Source of the DNA: Pseudomonadota bacterium
GTDB lineage: Bacteria; Tectomicrobia; Entotheonellia; Entotheonellales; Entotheonellaceae
Assembly: GCA_005777235.1 (NCBI GenBank)
Contig: SXND01000264.1
Span: 1-42,892, forward strand
Reading direction: 5' to 3'
DNA length: 42,892 nt
Positions 25,852 to 34,186 of this stretch are shown piece by piece. Made by a program: the position numbers and the translations under genes. The notes below the pieces were generated by a model. The model saw nothing but the letters and a program-made list of their open reading frames with translations, was not told where the DNA came from and made no database searches. Each line of letters begins with the position of its first letter. Position 1 is the first letter of the stretch.

Positions 25852-27054
25852 GTGCACGCAGATATCGCCACCCTCAAAGAGGTCGTCTGTGCCGAGGTCG
25901 AGCGCCTGGCCCCACAGCTCGTGCGGGCCAGTCATGCGATCCATGCCCATCCAGAGTTGAATTTCGCCGAGCATTTCGCCCACGACCTGCTCACCGACTT
26001 GCTCGACCAGGCAGGCTTAGCCCCCACGCGCCACGCCTATGGCGTTGACACCGGCTTTGAAGCGCGCATGGGTGCAACTGGCCCAGACATCGCGGTGCTA
26101 TGCGAATATGACGCTCTGCCGGGTATCGGCCACGCCTGTGGCCATAATATCATCGCCACCGCTGGCCTCGGCGCTGGGCTCGCGGCAGCTACCGTCGCGG
26201 CACGTGTCGGCGGCAGGCTGCGCATCCTGGGCACCCCGGCAGAAGAGGGCGGCGGCGGCAAAATCGCCATGGCCCGTAACGGCGCCTTCCAGGGGCTGGA
26301 TGCCGCCATGATGGTGCACCCGGCGGATGCCGATCTGGTGTGCATGGATGCCATTGCCCTGCAATTCCTTGATGTCCACTTCCATGGCAAGGCCGCCCAC
26401 GCCGCTGCCGCACCGCACGAAGGCCGCAACGCCTTGGACGCCGCGGTGCTGGGCTACGTCAATGTGGCAGCGCTGCGCCAGCACATCCTGCCCACCGAAC
26501 GGGTGCACGGCATTTTCACCGCTGGGGGCGACCGAGCCAACATTGTGCCGGCGGAGACCGCCATGAGTTGGATCGTCCGTTCCCCCACCATTGCCAGTCT
26601 GCAGCCACTGAAAGAACGCGTGCTGACCTGTCTCGACGCCGGGGCCAGGGCGTGTGGTTGCACCATGTCTGCCGCGTGGCATGGCGTCACCTATGCTGAC
26701 ATGATTGACAACGGGCCGATGGTGGCGTCCTATGTCCTCAATGCCGCCCGTGTTGGACGCACGGTGGTCGATCCGCGTGTCATGGGCACGCCGGTGGTGG
26801 GATCAACCGATATGGGCAACGTCAGCTACCTGGTGCCGTCGATCCACCCGATGCTCAAGGTGGCGCCAGCCGGTGTCCCCATCCATACGCAGGATTTTGC
26901 GTACTGGGCTGCCAGCCCTGACGGCGACCGCGCGATCCTGGATGGTGCCAAAACGCTGGCCATGACCATCATTGATCTCTGGTGTCAGCCCGGGTTAATG
27001 GACAGCGTGCAGGCTGCCTTTGCACAGCGTCCCCAGGGCGTGGACGTGCTCTAA
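25852..27054 (+). CDS. M20 family amidohydrolase/peptidase
   Basis: 400-residue M20-type metal-dependent amidohydrolase (AbgB/ACY1L2-like). The metal-site segments are in order: SHAIHAHPELNFAEHFAHDL, AVLCEYDALPGIGHACGHN, LGTPAEEGGGGKIAM (catalytic Glu pair), MVHPADADLVC, the dimerisation-domain GKAAHAAAAPHEGRNALDA and the closing STDMGNVSYLVPSIHPM. Family members hydrolyse N-acyl or aminobenzoyl amides. GTG 25852 has AGAGGAG upstream; an ATG start at 25789 would add residues unlike the family. Gene ends just before a relic of an IS605-type element. Confidence 0.9.
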   Translation: MHADIATLKEVVCAEVERLAPQLVRASHAIHAHPELNFAEHFAHDLLTDLLDQAGLAPTRHAYGVDTGFEARMGATGPDIAVLCEYDALPGIGHACGHNIIATAGLGAGLAAATVAARVGGRLRILGTPAEEGGGGKIAMARNGAFQGLDAAMMVHPADADLVCMDAIALQFLDVHFHGKAAHAAAAPHEGRNALDAAVLGYVNVAALRQHILPTERVHGIFTAGGDRANIVPAETAMSWIVRSPTIASLQPLKERVLTCLDAGARACGCTMSAAWHGVTYADMIDNGPMVASYVLNAARVGRTVVDPRVMGTPVVGSTDMGNVSYLVPSIHPMLKVAPAGVPIHTQDFAYWAASPDGDRAILDGAKTLAMTIIDLWCQPGLMDSVQAAFAQRPQGVDVL

Positions 27055-27159
27055 AAGCGGCGTGCTGCCGGTGTGCCGCCGAGGCACGCTTGGCTATTGT
27101 CGCACGGGGCCAATGATGGCATACTCTCCCCTATCTGCCGTATCACAGAAATAACGCTT

Positions 27160-28405
27160 TAGCGCGTGGCAGTCACGCCGATTTATCGGCAGTGGAGGAC
27201 ACGTTTCCGGCTTGAGCCAAAGGGGTTGCATGTGATATACGCATGTAATAAAATATCCTCATGGAAACTGTACGCACGATTGCTTGCAAACTGGCGCCGA
27301 CTGAGGAACAACGTGCCGAACTTGACGCCACGCTTGTGGCCTTTGCTGATGCCTGCAACTGTGCGGCAAAGGTGGCGCGTTCGATCCATTCCACCAATAA
27401 GGTGACGCTGCAGCATGCCTGCTATCAGGACATCCGGCAGCAGTGTGGCTTGTCGGCGAATCTGGCTATCCGCGCTATTGCCCGTGTCTGTGCTGCGCTC
27501 AAAGTCCCGGTAAAGATGCACGCGGTCTTTGAGCCTACCTCTGTGGACTACGATGCCCGTATCTTCAGCTTTCGGGAATGGGATTGGACGTTCAGTAGAA
27601 CGTTGCTCCACCGCAGAGCGCACCTTGCCACGAAGCTGGGTAAACTACCAGAAACGCGCGTTGCAAGGGCGATTACCTACCAGTGCCACATTGGTGAAGC
27701 GGAGAGACCGCACCTTCTTTGCCCATGTGGTGTTGACAGACACTGCCTATGCCTAAAGAGCCGCATGACATCATCGGCGTGGACCTCGGCTTCGTCAATC
27801 TGGCGACCACGGATGACGGCGAAACCTTCAGTGGCGACGCAGTTGAAGCGGTACGCCAGCGCTACGGACGTATGCGGCGTACGTGCCAGCAAGCAGGCAC
27901 CAAAAGTGCAAAGCGCAAGCTCCAGAAAATCCGTCTGCGGGAATCCCGTATGCGGGCGAACGAGAACCACCGGATGATTAACCGACTGATCGCCAAGGCC
28001 AAAGACACAGGGTCGGCCATCGCCTGCGAGCATCTTGCAGGGATTGGGGACCGGACGACGGCTCGCAAGGCGCAGCGCAGTCGACTCAAAGGATGGGCAT
28101 TTTACCAGATGCGCACCTTCATAACCTACAAGGCAAAGCGCGAGGGGATCCTGGTGTTGCCGGTGGATCCCCGCAACACGTCTCGTACCTGTTCTGCCTG
28201 TGGGCATTGCGAGCAGCGCAACCGCAAATCCAGGGATACGTGTGTCTGTCGTCATTGCGGATACGCCCTTCCTGCGGACTGGAACGCTGCTAAACACATC
28301 AAAGCAGGGGTGAAGTCATGCACCCTGTTGTTGGACCCGTTGACGCTGGGCCTCAGAACCCGGTTGAGGGTACTAACAAGCCACGCCACTTGAGTGGCAG
28401 TGGTT
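27160..28405 (+). mobile_element. Degenerate IS200/IS605-type (IS1341-like) element, TnpB only
   Basis: TnpB relic flanked by palindromes but with no tnpA transposase. On the left, GCGTG/CACGC (27164-27178) and CCGATTTATCGG (27179-27190) are compact hairpins; on the right, CCACGCCACT/AGTGGCAGTGG (28381-28401) forms a hairpin with one bulge just past the TnpB end, as at IS605 right ends where the guide omega-RNA is encoded. Exact ends are uncertain. Confidence 0.6.
27261..28393 (+). pseudogene. tnpB: TnpB-like RNA-guided nuclease, two frameshifts
   Basis: A TnpB of about 375 codons split over three frames. Codons 27261 to about 27590 give the N-terminal part (TVRTIACKLAPTEEQRAELD), the middle lies in a second frame ending at 27756 (NYQKRALQGRLPTSATLVKR), and 27749-28393 gives the RuvC part. 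Catalytic residues survive in the last part: Asp in IIGVDLGFVNLA, Glu in IACEHLAGI, Asp in LPADWNAAKH, and a zinc finger CSACGHC...CRHCGY. Without frame restoration no full-length enzyme is made, so it is a relic. The element sits between the amidohydrolase and dioxygenase genes and seems to have disrupted neither. Confidence 0.8.
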
Positions 28406-28440
28406 CATGACACGGGCCTCATCACCCAGGAGACACACCG

Positions 28441-29280
28441 ATGCAACTCACCCAGGAGCAGTGTGCACAGTTTGACCGCGACGGCTATCTATTCTTTCCC
28501 AGCCTGTTCACCCCTGAGGAGATTACGCTCCTCAGCAACGAGGTGCCGCACCTCTACGCCCAGCAGCGCCCGGAGAACATCCGTGAAAAGGGCAGCGACG
28601 CGGTGCGCACCAATTTCGCCGCCCATATGTACAGCGCGCCCTTTGCCCGGCTGGCGCGCCATCCGCGCATGGTCGAGCCCATTGTGCAGCTCTTTGACGA
28701 GCCAGTGTACATGCATCAGTTTAAGATCAATGGCAAAATGGCCTTTGAGGGCGATGTCTGGCAGTGGCATCAGGATTACGGCACCTGGAAGAACGACGAC
28801 CTCATGCCGGAAGCCCGCGCCATGAACGTGGCCATCTTCCTTGACGAGGTCAACGAGTTCAACGGACCGCTGATGTTCATCCCCGGCAGCCACAAGCTCG
28901 GGGTGTTGGAGGCGGGGCATGATCTCACCACCACCAGCTACCCGCTATGGACCATCAACAATGACACCATTAGCAAACTGGTCGAACGTGGCGGCATTGT
29001 GGCGCCCAAGGGGCCAGCCGGGTCGATGATTCTCTTCCATTCCTGCCTGGTACACGCCTCGACGTCGAATTTGTCGCCCTGGAACCGTGTCAGCGTCTAT
29101 CTCAGCTTGTGCGCCGTGTCGAACCACATCCGCCGCTTCAAACGCCCGGAATATATTGCGCACCGCGATTTTGCACCGATCCAGTGTTTGCCCGATGATT
29201 GCCTACGGCGGGATTACGCCGTCGAGCTGCCCTGGGCCGACGGGACGCCGGCAGAAGCTCTGACTGCGGCAGCCGACTAG
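28441..29280 (+). CDS. Phytanoyl-CoA dioxygenase (PhyH/EctD-like) family protein
   Basis: 279-residue Fe(II)/2-oxoglutarate-dependent oxygenase. The metal triad is visible: His and Asp in QWHQDYGTWKNDDLMPEARA and the distal His in LFHSCLVHASTSNLSPWNR, followed by the 2-oxoglutarate-binding Arg. The text around the HxD site is very like ectoine hydroxylase, but ectoine genes are absent and marine and soil PhyH proteins have many substrates. ATG 28441 follows CAGGAGACACACCG. Its TAG stop codon lies in the left end of a mobile repeat (29277-29420). Likely first gene of a catabolic cassette with the COG4091-type and NHL genes. Confidence 0.85.
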   Translation: MQLTQEQCAQFDRDGYLFFPSLFTPEEITLLSNEVPHLYAQQRPENIREKGSDAVRTNFAAHMYSAPFARLARHPRMVEPIVQLFDEPVYMHQFKINGKMAFEGDVWQWHQDYGTWKNDDLMPEARAMNVAIFLDEVNEFNGPLMFIPGSHKLGVLEAGHDLTTTSYPLWTINNDTISKLVERGGIVAPKGPAGSMILFHSCLVHASTSNLSPWNRVSVYLSLCAVSNHIRRFKRPEYIAHRDFAPIQCLPDDCLRRDYAVELPWADGTPAEALTAAAD

Positions 29281-29420
29281 ATGTCCATGTCGTAAATCCT
29301 ACGCCAGTGCCCCCCTGGGAGCGCCGTGCTCCAGCCCGGCTCCGGCAGCCACGCGCCAGCGTGGTGCTCCCAGGGGAAACCCTGGAGAACTGGCAGCGTA
29401 TGTATGAAACAGACATCTAG
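29277..29420. repeat. Palindromic interspersed repeat, copy 2
   Basis: 144 bases with 9-base terminal inverted repeats CTAGATGTC (29277-29285) and GACATCTAG (29412-29420). Interior arms CCCCTGGGAGC and GCTCCCAGGGG bracket smaller hairpins (CCGGCTCCGG-like and CCACGCGCCAGCGTGG). The left end supplies the stop of the dioxygenase gene. Same family as 20911-21053 (inverted) and 31794-31906. Confidence 0.85.
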
Positions 29421-29466
29421 AAGTCTGCGACCTTGATACTGTCCGTCCGAGCCTGCACGCACACTC

Positions 29467-29494
29467 GTAGGGGCGACCGGCCGGTCGCCCCTAC
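29467..29494. repeat. Perfect 28-bp palindrome
   Basis: GTAGGGGCGACC-GGCC-GGTCGCCCCTAC is perfectly self-complementary. Palindromes of this type are interspersed in many high-GC environmental genomes. It lies 44 bases before the start of the COG4091-type gene's ribosome site and could act as a hairpin in the leader. Confidence 0.7.
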
Positions 29495-29540
29495 CGTCGA
29501 GCTATTGGATGCCACAGACCTCTAGACAGGAGCAGCTTCC

Positions 29541-30881
29541 ATGAATCTGCATGCCAAGCTACGCGAGCGCGCCGCCAAAGGGCGTCCCCTGCGAGTCGGC
29601 CTCATTGGCGCCGGGAAATTTGGCTCCATGTATCTGGCCCAGACGCCCAAGACGCCCGGCGTGCATCTGGCTAGCATTGCCGATCTCTCGCCAGCCAATG
29701 CCCGTACCAACTTACAGCGCGTTGGCTGGCCCGCCGAGCGCTACGCCGCGCCCAGCATCGACGCGGCCCTGGCCTCGGGCCTGACGCACATTGGTGACGA
29801 CTGGCAGGCCCTGGTGGCGCATCCGCATATCGACATCATTGTCGAGGCCACCGGCCATCCCATCGCCGCGGTCGAGCATGCCCTGGCCGCCTTTGCGCAC
29901 GGCAAGCACGTGGTCATGGTCACGGTCGAGGCCGATGCTTTTTGCGGTCCATTGCTGGCGCGGCGGGCGCAACAAGCCGGGGTGGTCTACAGCCTGGCCT
30001 ACGGCGACCAGACGGCGCTGATCTGCGACCTGGTGGACTGGGCCCGCGCCGCCGGTTTTGACGTGGTCGCCGCCGGACGTGGGCACAAATGGTTACCGCA
30101 CTATGCCCAGTCCACCCCAGAAACTGTGTGGGGCTACTACGGCCTGACACCCGAGCAGGCCCAGGTCGGTGGCCTCAATCCCAAAATGTTCAACTCCTTC
30201 CTCGATGGCTCCAAGCCCGCCATTGAAAGCACCGCGGTGTGCAATGCCACCGGCTTGACCCCGGCGCCGTATGGCCTGGCGTATCCTCCGGCGACGATTG
30301 ACGACATCCCGACGGTGATGCGCCCCCTCGCCGATGGCGGGCAACTGCATCACAAGGGCCAGGTCGAGGTGATTTCGTCGCTCACGCTTGATGGCCAGCC
30401 GCTGCCGTATGATATTCGCTTCGGCGTCTGGGTGGTGTTCGAGGGCGATACGGAGTACATTAGGCGCTGCTTCACGGAGTATGGCGTGCGCACCGACCCG
30501 TCGGGACGCTATGCCTGTCTGTATAAGCGCTGGCACCTCATCGGCCTGGAAGTCGGCATCTCCGTGGCCTCGGTCGGGCTCCGCCACGAGTCCACCGGCT
30601 GTCCCACCGGCTTCCGGGCGGATGCGGTGGCCACGGCCAAGCGGGTCTTAGAGCCCGGAGAAATGCTGGATGGGGAGGGGGGCTACACCGTGGTGGGCCG
30701 CTTAATGCCCGCCGCAGACTCCCTCAGCGCCGGCGCCTTGCCGCTGGGCCTAGCGCATGGGTGGAAAGTGCTGCAACCTGTCGCTGCCGGCGACATCGTA
30801 CGCTGGTCGGATGTGGCGATTGATCCGACCAACCAGGCGGTGCGGGTGCGGCGGGAGATGGAGCAGATGTTCGCCTCGTAA
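29541..30881 (+). CDS. COG4091-type NAD(P)-dependent dehydrogenase with C-terminal SAF domain
   Basis: 446-residue cytosolic protein. The N-terminal Rossmann fold begins LRVGLIGAGKFGSMYLAQT, followed by VEATGHPIAAVEHALAAFAH, as in homoserine dehydrogenase-like and Gfo/Idh-like enzymes. The middle part has YGLTPEQAQVGGLNPKMFNS and PYGLAYPPATIDDIPTVMRP. The C-terminal 70 residues (GRLMPAADSLSAGALPLGLA, then VAAGDIVRWSDVAID) look like a SAF domain. The architecture matches the predicted dehydrogenases of COG4091, often found in sugar-acid and tetronate/erythronate-like catabolic loci. ATG 29541 has AGGAGCAGCTTCC upstream. Substrate unknown. Confidence 0.85.
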   Translation: MNLHAKLRERAAKGRPLRVGLIGAGKFGSMYLAQTPKTPGVHLASIADLSPANARTNLQRVGWPAERYAAPSIDAALASGLTHIGDDWQALVAHPHIDIIVEATGHPIAAVEHALAAFAHGKHVVMVTVEADAFCGPLLARRAQQAGVVYSLAYGDQTALICDLVDWARAAGFDVVAAGRGHKWLPHYAQSTPETVWGYYGLTPEQAQVGGLNPKMFNSFLDGSKPAIESTAVCNATGLTPAPYGLAYPPATIDDIPTVMRPLADGGQLHHKGQVEVISSLTLDGQPLPYDIRFGVWVVFEGDTEYIRRCFTEYGVRTDPSGRYACLYKRWHLIGLEVGISVASVGLRHESTGCPTGFRADAVATAKRVLEPGEMLDGEGGYTVVGRLMPAADSLSAGALPLGLAHGWKVLQPVAAGDIVRWSDVAIDPTNQAVRVRREMEQMFAS

Positions 30882-30901
30882 CACACTGGAGGAACGACCT
30901 T

Positions 30902-31780
30902 ATGGCTACCGTTGGTTCTGGTAAATACACCTATACGCTGGTCGAAGACTGGGCCAAACTCCCGGCGGGCGAAACGTTTGCCATGGTAAGCGCCGTGGCT
31001 ACGGACTCGCAAGACCGCGTGTATGCCTTCCAGCGCAAAGACCCGCCGATTGCCATCTTTGACCGCGATGGCAACTACCTCAGCTCCTGGGGTAATGGCG
31101 CCTTCCTGTTTGCGCATGGCATTTTTATCGACAAAGACATTGTCTACCTCACGGACCGCGATAGCTCCGTGTGCCTGGTCTACACCCTGGACGGCAAGCC
31201 CATGCAGATGCTGGGCCGCCATGGCGTGCACTCGGACACCGGCTGTGAGCGCCCCGGCGATCTGGTGCCCCGCGCTGCCGGGCCGTTTAACTATCCCGCT
31301 GAGATGGTGCCAGACCCAGCGGGTGATCTGTTTGTGGCGGACGGCTATCGCAATGCCCGTGTACACCGCTTTGACCCAGACGGGCACCTGCGCTTTTCCT
31401 GGGGTGAGCCTGGCAAAACGGAGCCAGGGCACTTTCATCTGCCGCACAGCCTGCTCATTTCTCAGGGCCTGGTGTATGTGTGTGACCGTGAGAATCACCG
31501 CTTGCAGGTGTTTACCCCCGACGGCAAGCATGTGTCGACGTGGACGGACATCCAGCGCCCGATGGATATCTCGGAGGACAAGGAGGGCATGTTTTATGTC
31601 AGTGAGGGCAGCGTCAACAACTCGTCGGCCCGCGTCAGCGTGTTAAACAGGCAGGGCGGGGTGCTGGCGCGCTTTGATTGCCGTGGCTCTGGACATGGGA
31701 GCTGGGTGGATTCGCGCGGCGATATCTATGTCGGGCTGGGGAATCCAGGCGGAGTGGATAAGTTCGTGCGCCAGGGTTAG
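30902..31780 (+). CDS. NHL-repeat six-bladed beta-propeller protein
   Basis: 292-residue NHL-type propeller, similar to the lyase domain of peptidylglycine alpha-amidating enzyme and to gluconolactonase-like proteins. Repeats are clear: AVATDSQDRVYAFQRKDPPI, GIFIDKDIVYLTDRDSSVC, EMVPDPAGDLFVADGYRNAR, SLLISQGLVYVCDRENHRLQ, and WVDSRGDIYVGLGNPGG. There is no signal peptide, so it is probably cytosolic. It starts 21 bases after the dehydrogenase stop with GGAGGAACGACCT upstream and is co-transcribed. Likely role: hydrolase, epimerase or lyase step in the same pathway (inference). Confidence 0.85.
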   Translation: MATVGSGKYTYTLVEDWAKLPAGETFAMVSAVATDSQDRVYAFQRKDPPIAIFDRDGNYLSSWGNGAFLFAHGIFIDKDIVYLTDRDSSVCLVYTLDGKPMQMLGRHGVHSDTGCERPGDLVPRAAGPFNYPAEMVPDPAGDLFVADGYRNARVHRFDPDGHLRFSWGEPGKTEPGHFHLPHSLLISQGLVYVCDRENHRLQVFTPDGKHVSTWTDIQRPMDISEDKEGMFYVSEGSVNNSSARVSVLNRQGGVLARFDCRGSGHGSWVDSRGDIYVGLGNPGGVDKFVRQG

Positions 31781-31793
31781 GCTGCTGCAGCAA

Positions 31794-31906
31794 GCGATAG
31801 GTCTGTTTCGTAAGTCGGGCGTCAGTGCCCTCCCCTGGGGTGCCGGGCTCCAGCCCAGCTTCAGAAGCCACGCTGGAGCGTGGCGCTCCCAGGGGGTGCC
31901 ACGCTG
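31794..31906. repeat. Palindromic interspersed repeat, copy 3, truncated
   Basis: Same orientation as copy 2: TCTGTTTCGTAAGTCGGGCG at the left, arms CCCTGGGGTGCCGGGCTCC and GGCGCTCCCAGGGGG, and the inner hairpin CCACGCTGGAGCGTGG. The right third (the part that would end GACATCTAG) is missing. It fills most of the gap 31781-31995 between the NHL gene and the decayed hsdM; I see no gene in that gap. Confidence 0.75.
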
Positions 31907-31995
31907 AACATCACACATTCCATGGCCCCGGAGGCGGCATGCGACATCTGGTCTTCAGGAGCTGGGACGTTTGTCGGTGGCGCAGGTAACGCCGC

Positions 31996-33494
31996 ATGAC
32001 GACGGCGGCTGTGACCCTCACACAACTGGCATCGCACCTCTGGGAGGCCGCCAACATCCTGCGCGGACCAGTCGACGCGGCAGATTTTAAAACCTACGTC
32101 TTCCCCCTCCTGTTTTTCAAGCGCCTCTCCGACGTGCATGACGAGGAATACCACACGGCCCTGGAGGAATCCGGGGGTGACGCAGCCTATGCCCGCTTCC
32201 CGCAACATTACCGCTTCCAGGTGCCAGAAGGTGGCCACTGGCGTGATGTGCGCGCAGTGACCAGCAATGTCGGGCAGGCGCTGCAGACGGCCTTGCGCGG
32301 CGTTGAGCAGGCCAATCCTGCAACACCCTACGGCATCTTCGGCGACGCCCAGTGGACCAACAAAGAGCGTCTCTCCGACGCGCTGCTGCGCGACCTCATG
32401 GAGCATTTCTCACGTGTCGCGCTGGGGAACCGGGTGGCGCAGGCCGACATCCTCGGTCAATCCTACGCATATCTCATCAAAAAATTTGCCGATGCCACCA
32501 ACAAGAAAGCCGGGGAGTTCTACACCCCGCGCTCGGTGGTCCGACTGATGGTCAACATCCTCGATCCCCGCGAGGGTGAGTCCATCTACGACCCGGCTTG
32601 TGGCACCGGCGGCATGCTGCTCGAAGCCGTGCATCATGTGAAAGAGCATCACGGTGACGACCGCACGCTGTGGGGCAAGCTCTTCGCCTAGGAGAAAAAC
32701 CTCACCACCTCCGCCATTGCCCGCATGAACCTCTTCCTGCATGGCGCGGCGGATTTTCAGGTGGTGCGCGGTGACACGCTGCGCAGCCCGGCGTTCTTCT
32801 CGGGTGACAACCTGGCGACGTTCGATTGTGTGATCGCCAATCCGCCTTTCTCCCTCGAAAAGTGGGGTGACGAGGTATGGAGCAGCGATCCGTACGGGCG
32901 CAATTTCGCCGGTATGCCGCCGGCCAGAAGCGGTGACTACGCCTGGGTGCAGCACATGCTGCGCTCCATGGCGCCCGGCACCGGCCGCATGGCCGTGGTG
33001 CTGCCGCACGGGGCCCTCTTCCGCATGGGCGCGGAAGGCAAGATCCGTCAAAAAATCCTCGGCATGGACCTGCTCGAAGCGGTCATCGGCCTCGGGCCAA
33101 ATCTATTCTACGGCACTGGCCTTGCCGCCTGCATCCTGGTCTTCCGCCAGCGCAAGGCACCGACCGCAAGCACAAGGTGCTCATCCTCGACGCCTCGCAA
33201 GCGTTCAAGAGCGGTCGCGCCCAGAACGAGCTGTTACCTGAGCACGTCGAGCGCATCCATGGCTGGTATGAGGCGTATCAGGATGTGGCAGGCGTAGCGC
33301 GCGTGGTAACCCTGGAGGAAATCGCCGCGAACGACTACAATCTCAACATTCCGCGCTACGTCGAGCCGAAGGCCGAGCAGGACATATTGACCGTTGAAGA
33401 GTCAATGCAGCGCCTGCAGGTCAGCGCCGCAGCCGCCTTTATTGCTGAAGACAAACTCATCGCCCTTCTCAAGCGCGAGGGACTGCTGCAATGA
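31996..33494 (+). pseudogene. hsdM: Type I restriction-modification methyltransferase HsdM, nonsense and frameshift
   Basis: A complete HsdM-length gene (about 499 codons) with two lesions. The N-terminal helical domain (LASHLWEAANILRGPVDAAD), motif I DPACGTGGML and motif IV ANPPFSLEKWGDEVW are in frame. Codon TAG at 32689-32691 stands where the family has Gln (LFA-stop-EKNLTTSAIARMN), a CAG-to-TAG change. Near 33165 the frame shifts by one base, and the C-terminal part (VLILDASQAFKSGRAQNELL) continues to 33494 in the next frame. The end overlaps the zeta-type gene as ATGA. Product expected: an inactive N-terminal fragment. Confidence 0.85.
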
Positions 33495-34020
33495 ATACGC
33501 CATTGCCCGCATCGCCGCGTTGCATGATCATTGCGGGGCCAAACGGCGCGGGCAAGACAACGTTTGCCCGTGAGTTCTTGCCACACGATGCCGGAATCAC
33601 GCATTTCGTCAACGCTGACCTCATCGCCAGCGGTTTGTCGCCACTGCGCCCCGAACTGGCCGCGATAGCGGCGGGCGGCTGTTTCTCGTCGAACTGAACC
33701 GGCTAGCAAACCTGCGGGTGGATTTTGCCTTTGAAACGATGCTCAGCGGTCTCGGCTACCTCAAGCACTTGCGGCGGTGGAAGGCGACGGGCTACAACAT
33801 TCAGATCATCTTTCTACACCTCTCCTCACCCATGTTGGCGCTTCGTCGGATTGCCGCACGTGTGAAGTAGGGAGGGCACAATGTGCCTCGCGCCGATGTC
33901 CTGCGACGCTTCGTTCGCGGCTGGCAGAATTTCCAGACTGTCTACCGCCCTCTCGCCGACACGTGGGACGTCTATGATAACTCCGGGACAACTCCCAGCC
34001 GACTGGAGATAGGACCATGA
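33491..34020 (+). pseudogene. Zeta toxin-like P-loop kinase, frameshift and nonsense
   Basis: A zeta-toxin-like small AAA/kinase gene of about 176 codons. The P-loop is [20 protein letters not shown], followed by [14 protein letters not shown]. Near 33675 a one-base shift moves the rest ([20 protein letters not shown], then LRRWKATGYNIQIIFLHL) to another frame, which reads on to 34020 apart from a TAG at 33868 in place of the usual Gln (RVK-stop-GGHNVPRAD). It overlaps the next small gene as ATGA. The family phosphorylates UDP-sugars or similar molecules and is paired with an antitoxin; this copy is dead. Confidence 0.8.
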
Positions 34021-34175
34021 AGCCTCGCAAGCCAGAATCCGAGACATCGACTTTCGCCGCCCTCGTCGGCCGTGCCCTGCGTCGCTCGGCCAAAAAGGCG
34101 CGCCAGATAGCCCGTATGCACGGCACACCCGTCTGGATCTGGAAAGACGGTAAGGTCGTTGCAGAGTGGCCTTGA
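34017..34175 (+). CDS. Small protein, likely partner of the zeta-type kinase
   Basis: 52 residues, basic: the start is MKPRKPESETSTFAALVG, then an Arg/Lys-rich helix (ALRRSAKKARQIARMHG) and the end GTPVWIWKDGKVVAEWP. Similar tiny proteins that end in a WKDGKVV motif commonly accompany zeta-type kinases, possibly as antitoxin, but the role is inference. ATG 34017 overlaps the kinase stop (ATGA), and its stop TGA overlaps an ATG in frame with the next hsdM (TGATG), so the cluster was transcribed as one operon. GATAGGACC provides a weak ribosome site. Confidence 0.6.
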   Translation: MKPRKPESETSTFAALVGRALRRSAKKARQIARMHGTPVWIWKDGKVVAEWP

Positions 34176-34186
34176 TGAGAAGCGAC

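Noticed and set aside
27058..27092. Hairpin after the M20 gene as a terminator
   Set aside because: Only a 6-bp GCGTGC/GCACGC stem with a long loop and no T-run.
30683..31531. 282-residue minus-strand frame
   Set aside because: Antisense to the dehydrogenase and NHL genes, whose family motifs are clear.
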